The position numbers and the translations under genes were made by a program. This document shows positions 47,904-57,490 of a stretch of DNA of 64,000 nucleotides, piece by piece; position 1 is the first letter of the stretch, and every line of letters starts with the position of its first letter. The stretch covers positions 1 to 64,000 of the forward strand of contig NZ_LMFA01000025.1 in the NCBI RefSeq assembly GCF_001426565.1, given 5' to 3'. The stretch is from Rhizobium sp. Root482. GTDB taxonomy: Bacteria; Pseudomonadota; Alphaproteobacteria; Rhizobiales; Rhizobiaceae. The notes under the pieces are model-generated. The model was given only the letters and a program-made list of their open reading frames with translations. It had not been told where the DNA came from and ran no database searches.

Positions 47904-48776
47904 ATGATCAAGAATGTCGGAATTGTTGGCGCGGGACAGATGGGCTGCGGCATCGCCCAGGTATCGGCGGCGGCCGGTTACAAGGTGCATATCTACGACA
48001 TTTCCCCCGATCGCGTCGAAGCAGGCCTTGCCACCATCAACGGCAACCTGGCGCGTCAGGTTTCCTCCGGCAAGCTGGACGACGAAGAACGCAAGAAGGC
48101 CCTGTCGCTGATCAAGGGGTCCTCCGATGTCAACGACCTCTCGCCCATGGACCTGGTGATCGAGGCGGCAACCGAGGACGAGAGCGTCAAGCGCAAGATC
48201 TACGGTCAGGTCTGTCCGGTGCTGAAGGCGGACGCCATTCTCGCCACCAACACCTCCTCCCTGTCGATCACCCGCCTGGCATCGGCCACCGACCGGCCGG
48301 AACGCTTCATGGGCATCCATTTCATGAATCCGGTGCCGGTGATGAAACTGGTGGAACTGGTGCGCGGTATCGCCACCGAAGAGGGTACGTTCTCGACGGC
48401 CAAGCAGTTCGTAACCACCCTCGACAAGACGATCACGGTCGCCGAGGATTTCCCGGCCTTCATCGTCAACCGCATTCTTCTGCCGATGATCAACGAGGCG
48501 ATCTACACGCTCTACGAAGGCGTCGGCAGCGTCGATGCCATCGATACGGCCATGAAGCTCGGCGCCAATCACCCGATGGGTCCGCTGCAGCTTGCCGACT
48601 TCATCGGCCTCGACACCTGCCTGTCGATCATGCAGGTGCTGCATGACGGCCTGGCGGATTCGAAATACCGCCCCTGCCCGCTTCTCGTCAAATATGTCGA
48701 AGCCGGCTGGCTCGGCCGCAAATCGGGCCGAGGCTTCTACGACTATCGCGGCGAAGTCCCGGTGCCGACACGGTAG
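47904..48776 (+). CDS. 3-hydroxybutyryl-CoA dehydrogenase
   Basis: A 290-residue NAD-dependent dehydrogenase. The N-terminal Rossmann motif VGIVGAGQMGCGIAQVSAAAG is at residues 5-25; the catalytic His is in GIHFMNPVPVMKLVEL, and the C-terminal 3HCDH domain carries FIVNRILLPMINEAI and GANHPMGPLQLADFIGLD. It interconverts acetoacetyl-CoA and 3-hydroxybutyryl-CoA in butyrate/PHB metabolism and feeds electrons toward ETF-linked oxidation, fitting its place next to etfBA. It has a weak ribosome site. Confidence 0.95.
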   Translation: MIKNVGIVGAGQMGCGIAQVSAAAGYKVHIYDISPDRVEAGLATINGNLARQVSSGKLDDEERKKALSLIKGSSDVNDLSPMDLVIEAATEDESVKRKIYGQVCPVLKADAILATNTSSLSITRLASATDRPERFMGIHFMNPVPVMKLVELVRGIATEEGTFSTAKQFVTTLDKTITVAEDFPAFIVNRILLPMINEAIYTLYEGVGSVDAIDTAMKLGANHPMGPLQLADFIGLDTCLSIMQVLHDGLADSKYRPCPLLVKYVEAGWLGRKSGRGFYDYRGEVPVPTR

Positions 48777-48842
48777 GACGAGCAATAAAGGGAGTCTTTC
48801 TCACACAGGCGGGAAAGACACTGGTCTGATTCTGTCAACCAA

Positions 48843-49538
48843 TCAGGAATTCGGCGCCGTTGTCGCAGCCCTGACCAGCGCCTTCGCATCCTCGCTGTCC
48901 CAGGCGGCCGGGCCGTTCATCGAACCGATCAGGCAGCCCTTGTCGTCGATGAGCAGAGTTGCCGGCAGGCCGAAGGCCAGGCCTTCCTTCTTCAGGACGT
49001 TGAAAACGCCCATGGAGGCATCGCGGTAATAGGCGAGTTCGTGCACGCCGGTCTCGTCGAGGAAAGCCTTCGGCTTCTCGTCGTCGCCGATATCGATGTT
49101 GACGGCAACCACCTCGAACCCGTCTCCGCCTTCAGCCTTCTGCAGGGCATTCAGCGCCGGCATCTCCTCACGGCAGGGCACGCACCAGGTTGCCCAGAGA
49201 TTGAGGAGCACCGTCCTGCCGGTAAAATCGGCAAGTGTCAGGTCCTTGCCGTCGCTTCCCTTGAAGGCCAGCCCCTCGATCGGGCGTGGAACGCTGACCG
49301 GCGCCATGGCGGCCACCTGCCCCTTCAGGAACGGCGTGATCGCCGCGACCTGGTCTTTTGACGCCTCGCAGGCCTTTGCGGCAGCGGTTTCCGCCGGCGC
49401 GCCATTGCCAGACCCGCTTTCCCTGACGTATACCCCTGCCGCACCGGCGATCAGCCCGAAAACCACGGCGATCGCCACCCAACCGGCGACGGGAAGGCGT
49501 TTCTTTCGGTCTGTCACTTCATTTTCCAAAACGGTCAT
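48843..49538 (-). CDS. tlpA: TlpA family thiol:disulfide oxidoreductase, membrane-anchored
   Basis: A 231-residue protein with a single N-terminal signal anchor ([20 protein letters not shown], about 19-38) and a periplasmic thioredoxin-like domain. The active site is WCVPC in [19 protein letters not shown], near residue 134. TlpA reduces disulfides for cytochrome c oxidase copper-site (CoxB/ScoI) maturation in rhizobia. It is divergent from argH, with only 21 bp between the starts, so promoter elements must overlap the genes. Confidence 0.93.
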   Translation of the reverse strand: MTVLENEVTDRKKRLPVAGWVAIAVVFGLIAGAAGVYVRESGSGNGAPAETAAAKACEASKDQVAAITPFLKGQVAAMAPVSVPRPIEGLAFKGSDGKDLTLADFTGRTVLLNLWATWCVPCREEMPALNALQKAEGGDGFEVVAVNIDIGDDEKPKAFLDETGVHELAYYRDASMGVFNVLKKEGLAFGLPATLLIDDKGCLIGSMNGPAAWDSEDAKALVRAATTAPNS

Positions 49539-49559
49539 TCTCCAGGGCGGGCATTCTTC

Positions 49560-50963
49560 ATGGGCGACGGCACTTCTGAAACCAAAAGCTCCAACCAGAT
49601 GTGGGGCGGGCGCTTCGCGGAAGGACCGGCGGCGATCATGGAGGAGATAAATGCCTCGATCGGCTTCGACAAGAAGCTTTTCGCCCAGGACATCCGCGGC
49701 TCAATGGCGCATGCGACCATGCTGGCCCATCAAGGCATCATTTCGACCGAGGATAAAGACAAGATCGTTCACGGCCTCGACACGATCCTGTCAGAGATCG
49801 AAAGCGGAAAGTTCGAATTCTCCCGCCGGCTCGAAGACATTCACATGAATATAGAGGCGCGGCTTGCCACCCTGATCGGCCCGGCCGCCGGGCGCCTGCA
49901 CACCGCCCGCTCCCGCAACGACCAGGTGGCGCTCGACTTCCGCCTCTGGGTGAAGGAAGAACTGCAGAAATGCGAGGCCATGCTGACGGCCCTGATCGCC
50001 GCCTTCCTCGACCGCGCCGAAGAACATGCCGAAACGGTGATGCCGGGCTTCACCCATCTGCAGACGGCCCAGCCGGTGACGTTTGGCCATCACTGCATGG
50101 CCTATGTGGAAATGTTCGGCCGCGACCGCCAGCGGGTGCGCCACGCCATCGAACATATGGATGAAAGCCCGATTGGGGCCGCCGCCCTTGCCGGCACCGG
50201 CTTTCCGATCGACCGGCACATGACTGCCAAGGCACTCGGTTTCCGCGAGCCGACCCGTAACTCGATCGACACCGTATCCGACCGAGATTTCGCGCTGGAA
50301 TTCCTGTCGATCGCCTCGATCTGCGCCACGCATCTTTCGCGGTTGGCAGAAGAAATCGTCATCTGGTCGACGCCGCAGTTCGGCTTCGTGCGGCTGTCGG
50401 ATGCCTTCTCTACCGGTTCCTCGATCATGCCGCAGAAGAAGAACCCGGACGCGGCCGAACTGGTGCGCGCCAAGACCGGCCGCATCAATGGTTCACTGGT
50501 CGCGCTCCTGACGGTGATGAAGGGCCTGCCGCTCGCCTATTCCAAGGACATGCAGGAAGACAAGGAACAGGTCTTCGACAGCGCCGAGAGCCTGGAACTG
50601 GCGATTGCCGCCATGACCGGCATGGTGCGCGACATGACCATCCGGGTGGACCGGATGAAGGCGGCCGCCGGCTCCGGCTATTCCACGGCCACCGACCTTG
50701 CCGACTGGCTGGTGCGCGAGGCCGGCCTTCCCTTCCGCGACGCCCACCATGTCACCGGCCGCGCCGTCGCACTTGCCGAAGAAAAGGCCTGCGACCTTGC
50801 CGAACTTTCGCTTCAGGACCTGCAGGCGATCCATCCCGACATCACCGACAAGGTGTTCGGCGTGCTTACCGTGGAAGCCTCGGTCGCCAGCCGCACCTCC
50901 TTCGGCGGCACGGCGCCGAGCGAAGTGAGAAAGCAGATCGCCTGGTGGCGCGGGCGTAACTAG
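49560..50963 (+). CDS. argH: Argininosuccinate lyase
   Basis: A 467-residue enzyme of the fumarase/aspartase superfamily. It has [11 protein letters not shown] near the start, [17 protein letters not shown], the [14 protein letters not shown] substrate region, and the superfamily signature [12 protein letters not shown] near residue 282. It makes arginine and fumarate. It is followed 93 bp on by a small lipoprotein gene and lysA on the same strand, the usual rhizobial order. tlpA is divergent and very close upstream. Confidence 0.97.
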   Translation: MGDGTSETKSSNQMWGGRFAEGPAAIMEEINASIGFDKKLFAQDIRGSMAHATMLAHQGIISTEDKDKIVHGLDTILSEIESGKFEFSRRLEDIHMNIEARLATLIGPAAGRLHTARSRNDQVALDFRLWVKEELQKCEAMLTALIAAFLDRAEEHAETVMPGFTHLQTAQPVTFGHHCMAYVEMFGRDRQRVRHAIEHMDESPIGAAALAGTGFPIDRHMTAKALGFREPTRNSIDTVSDRDFALEFLSIASICATHLSRLAEEIVIWSTPQFGFVRLSDAFSTGSSIMPQKKNPDAAELVRAKTGRINGSLVALLTVMKGLPLAYSKDMQEDKEQVFDSAESLELAIAAMTGMVRDMTIRVDRMKAAAGSGYSTATDLADWLVREAGLPFRDAHHVTGRAVALAEEKACDLAELSLQDLQAIHPDITDKVFGVLTVEASVASRTSFGGTAPSEVRKQIAWWRGRN

Positions 50964-51056
50964 GGGTCGAGATTCAGGGTGCACAAGGCCTGCAAAACTC
51001 GGTATGAGGTTTGACGACTGTGCACGAAGGGCTTGATTGCCAAACCGGGAACGAAC

Positions 51057-51251
51057 ATGCGCCTGCGAAACACCACCATTCTGCTTGCAAGTCTTGCCGT
51101 GGCCTGCATGACGCTGTCCGGCTGCGGCCGCAAGGGCGATCTCGATCGCCCGGGCTCGTCCCAGCCGATCAACACCAAGGCCGCCCCGGGCACCGTCGAA
51201 AAAAAGGATGAAGCGCAGGGCAGGCCCTTCCTCCTCGATCCCCTCCTTTAA
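51057..51251 (+). CDS. lptM: LptM-like small lipoprotein (LPS translocon maturation chaperone)
   Basis: A 64-residue lipoprotein. The signal peptide runs MRLRNTTILLASLAVACMTL, then LSGCGRKG with the lipobox Cys at about residue 23, followed by the conserved GCGRKGDLDRPG of the YifL/LptM family. In enterobacteria LptM helps assembly of the LptDE complex; for rhizobia this is by homology only. The stop lies 12 bp before the lysA start. Confidence 0.85.
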   Translation: MRLRNTTILLASLAVACMTLSGCGRKGDLDRPGSSQPINTKAAPGTVEKKDEAQGRPFLLDPLL

Positions 51252-51263
51252 CAGAGCGCTCCC

Positions 51264-52532
51264 TTGAACCATTTCGATTATCGCGACGGCGTCCTGCACG
51301 CAGAAGACGTTTCCGTCATGGACATTGCCAAGGCCGTAGGCACGCCGTTCTATTGCTATTCGACGGCAACGCTGGAGCGGCATTATTCGGTCTTTGCCCG
51401 GGCCTTCTCCGATATCGATGCCATGGTCTGCTACGCGATGAAGGCCAATTCCAACCAGGCGGTGCTGAAGACGCTCGGCCGGCTCGGCGCCGGGATCGAC
51501 GTGGTGTCAGGCGGCGAGCTGCGCCGTGCGCTGGCGGCAGGCATCCCGGCAAGCCGCATCCTGTTTTCGGGCGTCGGCAAGACCGTTGCGGAAATGGATT
51601 TCGCGCTGGCGGCCGGCATCTACTGCTTCAACGTCGAATCCGAACCGGAACTCGACATCCTCAATGCCCGCGCCGTGCGCGAGGGCAAGCGGGCCAATGT
51701 CTCCTTCCGCATCAATCCGGATGTCGATGCAAAGACCCATGCGAAGATCTCGACCGGCAAGAAGGAAAACAAGTTCGGCATAAACTGGGAGCGCGCCCGC
51801 GCCGTCTATGCCTATGCTGCCACCCTGCCCGGCATCAGGATCACCGGGATCGACATGCATATCGGCAGCCAGATCACCGATCTGCAGCCGTTCGAGGATG
51901 CGTTCCGGCTCTTGCGCGAACTTGTGGAGACGCTGAGGGCCGATGGCCACAGCATCGACCATGTCGATGTCGGCGGTGGGCTGGGCATTCCCTACAGGCA
52001 GGACAACGATCCGCCTCCCTTGCCGGATGCCTATGCCCAGATCGTCAAGGACCAGTTGCGCGAACTCGGCTGCAAGGTCATCTTGGAGCCCGGCCGGTTG
52101 ATCGTCGGCAATGCCGGCATCATGGTCACCGAGGTGATCTATGTGAAGGACGGCGGCTCGAAGACCTTCGTCATCGTCGATGCCGCGATGAACGATCTCA
52201 TCCGCCCGACGCTCTACGATGCCCATCACGAAATCCAGCCGGTGCGCATCTCCGCCGCCAACGCACCGCGCATCAGGGCCGATGTGGTCGGCCCGGTCTG
52301 CGAAACCGGCGATTATCTGGCGCTTGAGCGGGAAATGGCGATGCCCAAGCCCGGCGACCTGATCTCGGTGAGCACCACCGGCGCCTATGGCGCCGTGCAG
52401 GCCGGCACCTATAACAGCCGCCTTCTCGTGCCCGAAGTCCTCGTGAACGGCGACCGGTTCCACGTTATACGCCCGCGCACCAGCTACGAGGAACTGATCG
52501 GGCTCGATTCGGTACCGGACTGGCTGGATTAA
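51264..52532 (+). CDS. lysA: Diaminopimelate decarboxylase
   Basis: A 422-residue PLP enzyme of the alanine racemase fold that makes L-lysine from meso-diaminopimelate. The PLP Lys lies in VCYAMKANSN near residue 58; MHIGSQITD, GGGLGIPY and LEPGRLIVGNAG follow, and the C-terminal VGPVCETGDYLA gives the active-site Cys. The start is TTG, since the family N-terminus (MNHFDYRDGVLHAEDV) begins there and no ATG lies nearby. It is the third gene of argH-lptM-lysA. Confidence 0.96.
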   Translation: MNHFDYRDGVLHAEDVSVMDIAKAVGTPFYCYSTATLERHYSVFARAFSDIDAMVCYAMKANSNQAVLKTLGRLGAGIDVVSGGELRRALAAGIPASRILFSGVGKTVAEMDFALAAGIYCFNVESEPELDILNARAVREGKRANVSFRINPDVDAKTHAKISTGKKENKFGINWERARAVYAYAATLPGIRITGIDMHIGSQITDLQPFEDAFRLLRELVETLRADGHSIDHVDVGGGLGIPYRQDNDPPPLPDAYAQIVKDQLRELGCKVILEPGRLIVGNAGIMVTEVIYVKDGGSKTFVIVDAAMNDLIRPTLYDAHHEIQPVRISAANAPRIRADVVGPVCETGDYLALEREMAMPKPGDLISVSTTGAYGAVQAGTYNSRLLVPEVLVNGDRFHVIRPRTSYEELIGLDSVPDWLD

Positions 52533-52673
52533 AGTGGATTTTCCGGCCTGCCCGGCGGGGCCGCAAGTCCTCTTTCCGGTGGGTGAATTCGATCACGATA
52601 TTGTTGCCGCCCTCGTCTTCGCCACAAAGAGTGCTATCCTCTGCAGCGGGTTCAGGACGCTGAAAGGGAACGG

Positions 52674-55325
52674 ATGAAAAAAATCCGGCGGGAACCATCG
52701 ACGAAGCCGACGCGCTTTGCCAGGAGCCTGGCGATGAAGCGGACGCTTGCCCGCATCGTTCTCTTCGCCGAACGGGCGATCCCCCGCGCCCTCCCGCCGA
52801 TTTCGGTTTTGCTGCTCTTCCTGTCCGCCGCCTGGTTCGGCCTCTTCCGCGTCGTCCCGGCATGGCTTCATGCGACCAGCCTGTTTGTCTTCGCAGCCGC
52901 CTTCATCCTGCTATTGATCCCGCTCCTGCGCCTGCGCATCCCCGATGTGACGGCTGCGGACCGGATGCTGGAAGAGCGTAACGCGCTGCCGCATCAGGCG
53001 ATCCGCGTCCAGGACGACCGGCCAGCCACCGGCGGCACCTTCGCTCTTGCCCTGTGGCAGGAGCACCAGACCCGCATGGCCCGCATGGTCGGCACGCTCG
53101 AAGCCGGCCTGCCGAAACCCGACATCGCCCGCAGCGACCGTTTCGGCCTGCGCGCCATTCCCGTGCTGATCGCCTGCCTCGCTTTTGCCTATTCCTATTC
53201 GAACAGAGCGGGCCTGGTTTCCGATATCTTCCATCCCCCGCAGCCGGCCTCGACGCAGCCCGACATGCGCATCGATGCCTGGGTAACGCCGCCGGCCTAT
53301 ACCGGCCGCGCGCCGCTCTTTCTCACCGGGCAGCCGGAAGCTGAGCAGACGGGCGCGGAACAGGCTGGTGTCGCGGGCCGCGACGTGTTGCGCATCCCGC
53401 AATTCAGCGAACTGACGGTGCGCGTCACCAGCGGCGGCACGGACATGCCTGTCACCTATCTGGAAAACGGCGCCGCCCAGCCGTTGCTCATCGCCGCCCA
53501 GGCAGTAAAGCCTTCGGGCGCGGAAAAGACCTCGGCGCAGGCAGGGGCTCGGGAGACGGCGGGCCAGGGCAGCGCTACCCATCTGATGAAAATCACCAAG
53601 GACGGCATGCTTTCCGTCGGCGGCCAACAATGGACCTTCGCGGTGATCCCCGACGCCGTGCCGGATATCGCCTTCGACGGCCTTCCGCGCGCCACGGTGA
53701 ATGCGGCACTCGAGATCGGCTTCCAGGCAAAGGACGATTATGGGCTCGATGAGGCCTGGGCCGAGATCATCCCCCTCGACAAGCAGGCAGCCGGTGCACG
53801 GCCGCTCTATCCGCTGCCCGAATACCGCCTCGATCTTCCCAAGCGCAATGCGCGCGAGGCAAAGGGTCTGACCAGCCGCAATCTCAGCGAACATCCGCTT
53901 TCGGGAAAGCGCGTGCGCGTCACGCTCGTTGCGAGGGATGCAGCAGGCCAGGAAGGACGCAGCGTGCCACAGGATATGATCCTGCCCGCCCGGCCCTTCT
54001 TCGAGCCGCTGGCAGGTGCTGTCGCCGAACAGCGACAGGTCTTTGCGCTCGACGCCAACGAACTGCCGCGTGCGCTCGACCTCAACGACGCGCTGACGGC
54101 CCGGCCGGACGAGACCATTCCCAACCTCACGCATTTCCTTCTCCTGCAATCCGCCCGCACCCGCATGGCCCTGTCGCGCAATGACGACATGCTGCGCGAC
54201 GCGGCAGGCCATCTCTGGGAAATCGCTTTGGGCATCGAGGGCGGCGACATGGCGCTGGCCGACAAGCGGCTGCGCGACGCCCAGCAAAAACTATCCGAGG
54301 CGCTGGAAAGGAATGCACCCGACGCGGAAATTTCCAAGCTGATGCAGGAACTGCGCGAGGCGATGCAGGACTATATGGAGGCGCTCGCAAGGCAGGCCGC
54401 GAAGAACCCGCAAATGGCCGCCAACCCCGACCGCAACAATGTCCTGCGCCAGCAGGATCTGGAAAAGATGATGAACCAGATCGAGAATCTGGCGAAATCC
54501 GGCGCCAAGGATCAGGCACGGCAGATGCTGTCGGAAATGCAGCGCATGATGAACAATCTCCAGGCCGGCCGCATGCAACAGCAGCAGGGCCAGGAGAACA
54601 GCGAGATGCGCAAGCAGATGGACAAGCTCGGCGAACTGATGCAGCAGCAGCAGCAGTTGATGGACGAGACCTTCCGGCACGACCAGGCGCTGCGCGATCG
54701 CCTGCAGATGGGCGACCCGTTGCAGGGCGAGGACAATGAGCTTTTCGGCCAGGAAATGCCCGACATGCCTGGCCAGCAGCCGGGCGAAGACGGCCAGCAA
54801 GGCCAGAGCCCCTTGGACAATATGACCGCCGAGGAACTGAAGCAGGCGCTGAAGGACATGCAGGCCCGCCAGGATCAGCTCGGCAAGCAGCTCGGTGAAT
54901 TGCAGAAGGGCCTTGAAGGCATGGGCATCAAGCCCGGCAAGGGTTTCGGCGAGGCTGGCCGCGAGATGAAGGGGGCCGCGGGCGCCCTTGGCGAGGGTGA
55001 AGGTGAGCAGGCCGTCGGCAGTCAGGGCCGCGCGCTGCAGGCTTTGCGCGACGGCGCGCAGGACATGATGCAGCAGATGCAGAGCCAGGGGCAAGGACCG
55101 GGCCAGGGCCAGGGCGTTCCCCAATACGGCCAGAACGGCCGCGACCCGCTTGGCCGTCGCCAGCAGAATGCCGGTCCGGAATTCGGCGACCAGGTAAAGG
55201 TGCCCGACGAGATCGACACGCAACGCGCCCGCGAAATCCTGGAAGAAATCCGCCGCCGCCTCGGCACGAACGCGTCACCCGAGGCGGAGCGGCAATATCT
55301 GGAACGGTTGCTGGATATAAGGTGA
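52674..55325 (+). CDS. TIGR02302 family protein
   Basis: An 883-residue protein known in Rhizobiales. After a basic N-terminus there are two hydrophobic helices (ALPPISVLLLFLSAAWFGLF and ATSLFVFAAAFILLLIPLL, about 41-85); a third segment (AIPVLIACLAFAYSYS) lies near 160. Residues 185-460 are periplasmic-like; 500-600 form helices (DDMLRDAAGHLWEIALGIEG). From about 600 to 800 it is unusually rich in Gln, Met, Gly and Glu, with repeats such as MQRMMNNLQ and QQQQ. Its function is unknown; a periplasmic or cell-wall role is a guess. Downstream are family C repeats. Confidence 0.88.
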   Translation: MKKIRREPSTKPTRFARSLAMKRTLARIVLFAERAIPRALPPISVLLLFLSAAWFGLFRVVPAWLHATSLFVFAAAFILLLIPLLRLRIPDVTAADRMLEERNALPHQAIRVQDDRPATGGTFALALWQEHQTRMARMVGTLEAGLPKPDIARSDRFGLRAIPVLIACLAFAYSYSNRAGLVSDIFHPPQPASTQPDMRIDAWVTPPAYTGRAPLFLTGQPEAEQTGAEQAGVAGRDVLRIPQFSELTVRVTSGGTDMPVTYLENGAAQPLLIAAQAVKPSGAEKTSAQAGARETAGQGSATHLMKITKDGMLSVGGQQWTFAVIPDAVPDIAFDGLPRATVNAALEIGFQAKDDYGLDEAWAEIIPLDKQAAGARPLYPLPEYRLDLPKRNAREAKGLTSRNLSEHPLSGKRVRVTLVARDAAGQEGRSVPQDMILPARPFFEPLAGAVAEQRQVFALDANELPRALDLNDALTARPDETIPNLTHFLLLQSARTRMALSRNDDMLRDAAGHLWEIALGIEGGDMALADKRLRDAQQKLSEALERNAPDAEISKLMQELREAMQDYMEALARQAAKNPQMAANPDRNNVLRQQDLEKMMNQIENLAKSGAKDQARQMLSEMQRMMNNLQAGRMQQQQGQENSEMRKQMDKLGELMQQQQQLMDETFRHDQALRDRLQMGDPLQGEDNELFGQEMPDMPGQQPGEDGQQGQSPLDNMTAEELKQALKDMQARQDQLGKQLGELQKGLEGMGIKPGKGFGEAGREMKGAAGALGEGEGEQAVGSQGRALQALRDGAQDMMQQMQSQGQGPGQGQGVPQYGQNGRDPLGRRQQNAGPEFGDQVKVPDEIDTQRAREILEEIRRRLGTNASPEAERQYLERLLDIR

Positions 55326-55369
55326 AGGGGTTTGATATGCGGCGCCTATTAAGTATGCCGCACCTTTAC

Positions 55370-55511
55370 CCCCCTCTGTCACTTCGTGACATCTCCCCCT
55401 CAAGGGGGGAGATTATTCTTTTCCCTCGATGGATCGCCCGTGAGGGAGGCATAAGGTTCGCGGCCAATCTCCCCCCTTGAGGGGGAGATGTCCCGGAGGG
55501 ACAGAGGGGGG
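55370..55511. repeat. Inverted pair of palindromic repeats, family C
   Basis: The left arm (55370-55414) and right arm (55466-55511) are inverted copies, both with an inner AATCTCCCCCC-TTGA-GGGGGAGAT hairpin, a GTC-CxxCGxxG-GAC outer hairpin and the end CAGAGGGGG. The arms differ at a few positions only. They occupy most of the 213-bp gap between the TIGR02302 and cpdR genes. Confidence 0.85.
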
Positions 55512-55538
55512 AACTCTCCGCCACCTCAAAAGCCCGCT

Positions 55539-55898
55539 TCAAGCCGCCAGCGCCACCGCGACCGCCTTGCGGATATCCGGCAGGGTGAACGGCTTGGAGA
55601 CCACGTCGATGACCTTTCCGGTCAGATTGTCGGCCCGTTCGCGCTGTTCGGCATAGCCGGTCATCAAAAGAATCTTGAGCGATGGAAAGGCGGCGGAGGC
55701 ACGGTGGACGAGTTCGATCCCATCCATGACCGGCATGCGGATATCCGACAGCAGCAGGTCGAAACCTTCATTGGAAAGGCAGGCGAGCCCCTCGGCGCCA
55801 TCGGCCGCCTCGACCGTCTGGTGACCATCGAGTTGCAACGCGCGGGCCACGAAACGGCGCAGGCCGTCCTCGTCTTCGGTAATCAGGATCTTCGCCAT
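55539..55898 (-). CDS. cpdR: CpdR-like single-domain response regulator
   Basis: A 119-residue receiver domain. It has the acidic pair (ITEDEDGLRRF), the phosphoacceptor Asp in LLLSDIRMPVMDGIEL near residue 52, the Thr/Ser in LLMTGY and the Lys in VSKPFTLPDI. In alphaproteobacteria CpdR is phosphorylated through the CckA-ChpT relay; unphosphorylated it recruits ClpXP to the pole and so controls CtrA breakdown. GGAGG lies 5 bp before the second ATG of ATGATG. A CtrA-like box lies upstream of ftsE 1.6 kb away. It is 157 bp from hpt. Confidence 0.93.
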   Translation of the reverse strand: MAKILITEDEDGLRRFVARALQLDGHQTVEAADGAEGLACLSNEGFDLLLSDIRMPVMDGIELVHRASAAFPSLKILLMTGYAEQRERADNLTGKVIDVVSKPFTLPDIRKAVAVALAA

Positions 55899-56055
55899 CA
55901 TGGCCTCCGTTTCGGCTCCGGTTCCGCCGGGCGGCTCGCATGACACGTCACCGGACCGGCGCGCGGCATCGCCGCAGCGGGCCCAGACCAACAGAGTTTT
56001 CTTTGTTTTCCGTAAACGCGAAGAGCCGGCCCGGGGCTCTCCACAGTTCTCTTTG

Positions 56056-56601
56056 CTATTCCGCGTCGCCGGTGACGATGCCGACGAAGGGCAGCTCGCG
56101 GAAGGCATAGGCGACGTCCATGCCATAGCCCACGACGAAATAATCAGGACATTCGAAGCCGACATAGTCGGCCTCGAGATCGGTCTGGCGCTTGACCTTC
56201 TTGTCGAGCAGGACGGCGATGGAGACCGATTTTGCGCCGCGCTCGTACATCAGTTCCTTGGCGAATGTGAGGGTGCGGCCCGATTCGAGGATATCGTCGA
56301 TCAGGAGCACATCGCGGCCGTGCACGTCGCTGTCGATGTCCTTGATGATCTTGACGCCCTGCGAGACCGTGCCGGTTCCGTAGCTCGACAGCGTGATGAA
56401 TTCGACCTCGGGCGCGAGCCCGGCCGTATGCATCGCCCGGATCAGGTCGGCGGCGAAGATGAAGGAGCCCTTGAGCACCGCGATGACGAGCAGGTCGTTG
56501 ATCGGCCCGTTTACGATCTTCTCGGCCAGTTCGATATTGCGCGCCGCGATCACTTCGGCGGAATAAAGCGGTTCGATGGTCTTTCCACGGACAACGGGCA
56601 T
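56056..56601 (-). CDS. hpt: Hypoxanthine phosphoribosyltransferase
   Basis: A 181-residue purine salvage enzyme. PRPP is bound by VLLIDDILESGRTL near residue 100, the flexible loop is LSSYGTGTVSQG, and CPDYFVVGYGMDV is the C-terminal base-recognition stretch. It converts hypoxanthine and guanine to IMP and GMP. Start ATG 56601 (MPVVRGKT). It is between cpdR and the DUF3426-like gene on the minus strand, with a 73-bp upstream gap. Confidence 0.95.
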   Translation of the reverse strand: MPVVRGKTIEPLYSAEVIAARNIELAEKIVNGPINDLLVIAVLKGSFIFAADLIRAMHTAGLAPEVEFITLSSYGTGTVSQGVKIIKDIDSDVHGRDVLLIDDILESGRTLTFAKELMYERGAKSVSIAVLLDKKVKRQTDLEADYVGFECPDYFVVGYGMDVAYAFRELPFVGIVTGDAE

Positions 56602-56674
56602 GCGGGCAGTCTCCAGAGATATTTTTGTGGAGACGCCGCCTCCGGTTCCTAGCCGCTTAGCACAGACATGACGT

Positions 56675-57340
56675 CTAATCACTCGCCATGTCTAGGGAAA
56701 CCGCAACCTCCGGCAGTTTTCCACCTGTGTGTAGAAGCCGGGTGGAAAAGGAACGGCTTTCTCCAGGCTGAAGCACGGTCTCGCCGGACGATATCCGGCT
56801 GACGGTCCGCCGCTGGCCGCCGGCGATCACATCGACAAGAACGATCGGTGCCGGCTCGACACGAGGCGAGTGGTTTTCGATGGCGCCGAAGACGGACAAC
56901 ACCTTCATTCCATCGGCGTCGTTCAGCGAAGTGGTGACGCCGGCGAGCGAAAGGGCCGGCGCCGACGCCGATGCCGGCTGATGAGGGGAAAGGCTGGCAA
57001 AAAGCAGGAAGACGGGCGCGCAGAGGCAGGTGACCAGGATGGCGAAACCCTTGGGTGATGCCGCCTGGAGCAGGCGCTCAAATCGACCCAAGGCAAGCGT
57101 GAAGGCCGTGGCGATCATGGAATCCCGGCTTCGGCTCGGCGTTCTGGATGGCGCGGGGCGCCGATTGTCGTTGAACACCGGGTAAACATTGCGTCGGCTG
57201 CCGGCGGGCACCGTCTCGAAATCGGCATCGACGATATCGACGGGGCGCGTCATATTGGCGGCGCGATGAATGCGCACCGGTCGATCGGGCGGCAGGAGAT
57301 CCATCCGTCGCCGGGCGCCGTTGAAACGGAAAGCGTTCAT
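56675..57340 (-). CDS. Membrane protein with DUF3426-like domain, no zinc ribbon
   Basis: A 221-residue protein. The N-terminal 70 residues are basic and probably disordered; one hydrophobic segment (about 91-112, GFAILVTCLCAPVFLLFASL) is followed by a C-terminal beta domain, VLSVFGAIENHSPRV through LQPGESRSFSTRL, like the DUF3426/FxxLN-type ending of MJ0042 proteins. Such genes often stand before ftsE in rhizobia with an N-terminal MJ0042 zinc ribbon (CPxC pairs); here the N-terminus has no Cys-x2-Cys. Function is unknown. The start ATG at 57340 follows GGAGAG. It is divergent from ftsE (270 bp). Confidence 0.78.
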   Translation of the reverse strand: MNAFRFNGARRRMDLLPPDRPVRIHRAANMTRPVDIVDADFETVPAGSRRNVYPVFNDNRRPAPSRTPSRSRDSMIATAFTLALGRFERLLQAASPKGFAILVTCLCAPVFLLFASLSPHQPASASAPALSLAGVTTSLNDADGMKVLSVFGAIENHSPRVEPAPIVLVDVIAGGQRRTVSRISSGETVLQPGESRSFSTRLLHTGGKLPEVAVSLDMASD

Positions 57341-57490
57341 CGTCTCTCCTTTCGCCGCCCGCCGGGCAGCGCCGGAGTGCCGGCCGGAGACGGCCAGATT
57401 CCGGGAATTGAAACAAAGCTTTCCAAAACGTAAATCGAAATGGTTAATGATTTGAAAAGGACGGCCGCGCCGCCTGCGCTTCATGGAAAA

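Noticed and set aside
55539-56165. A 208-residue version of the cpdR product
   Set aside because: The extra N-terminal part has no domain and no ribosome site; GGAGG marks the start at 55898.
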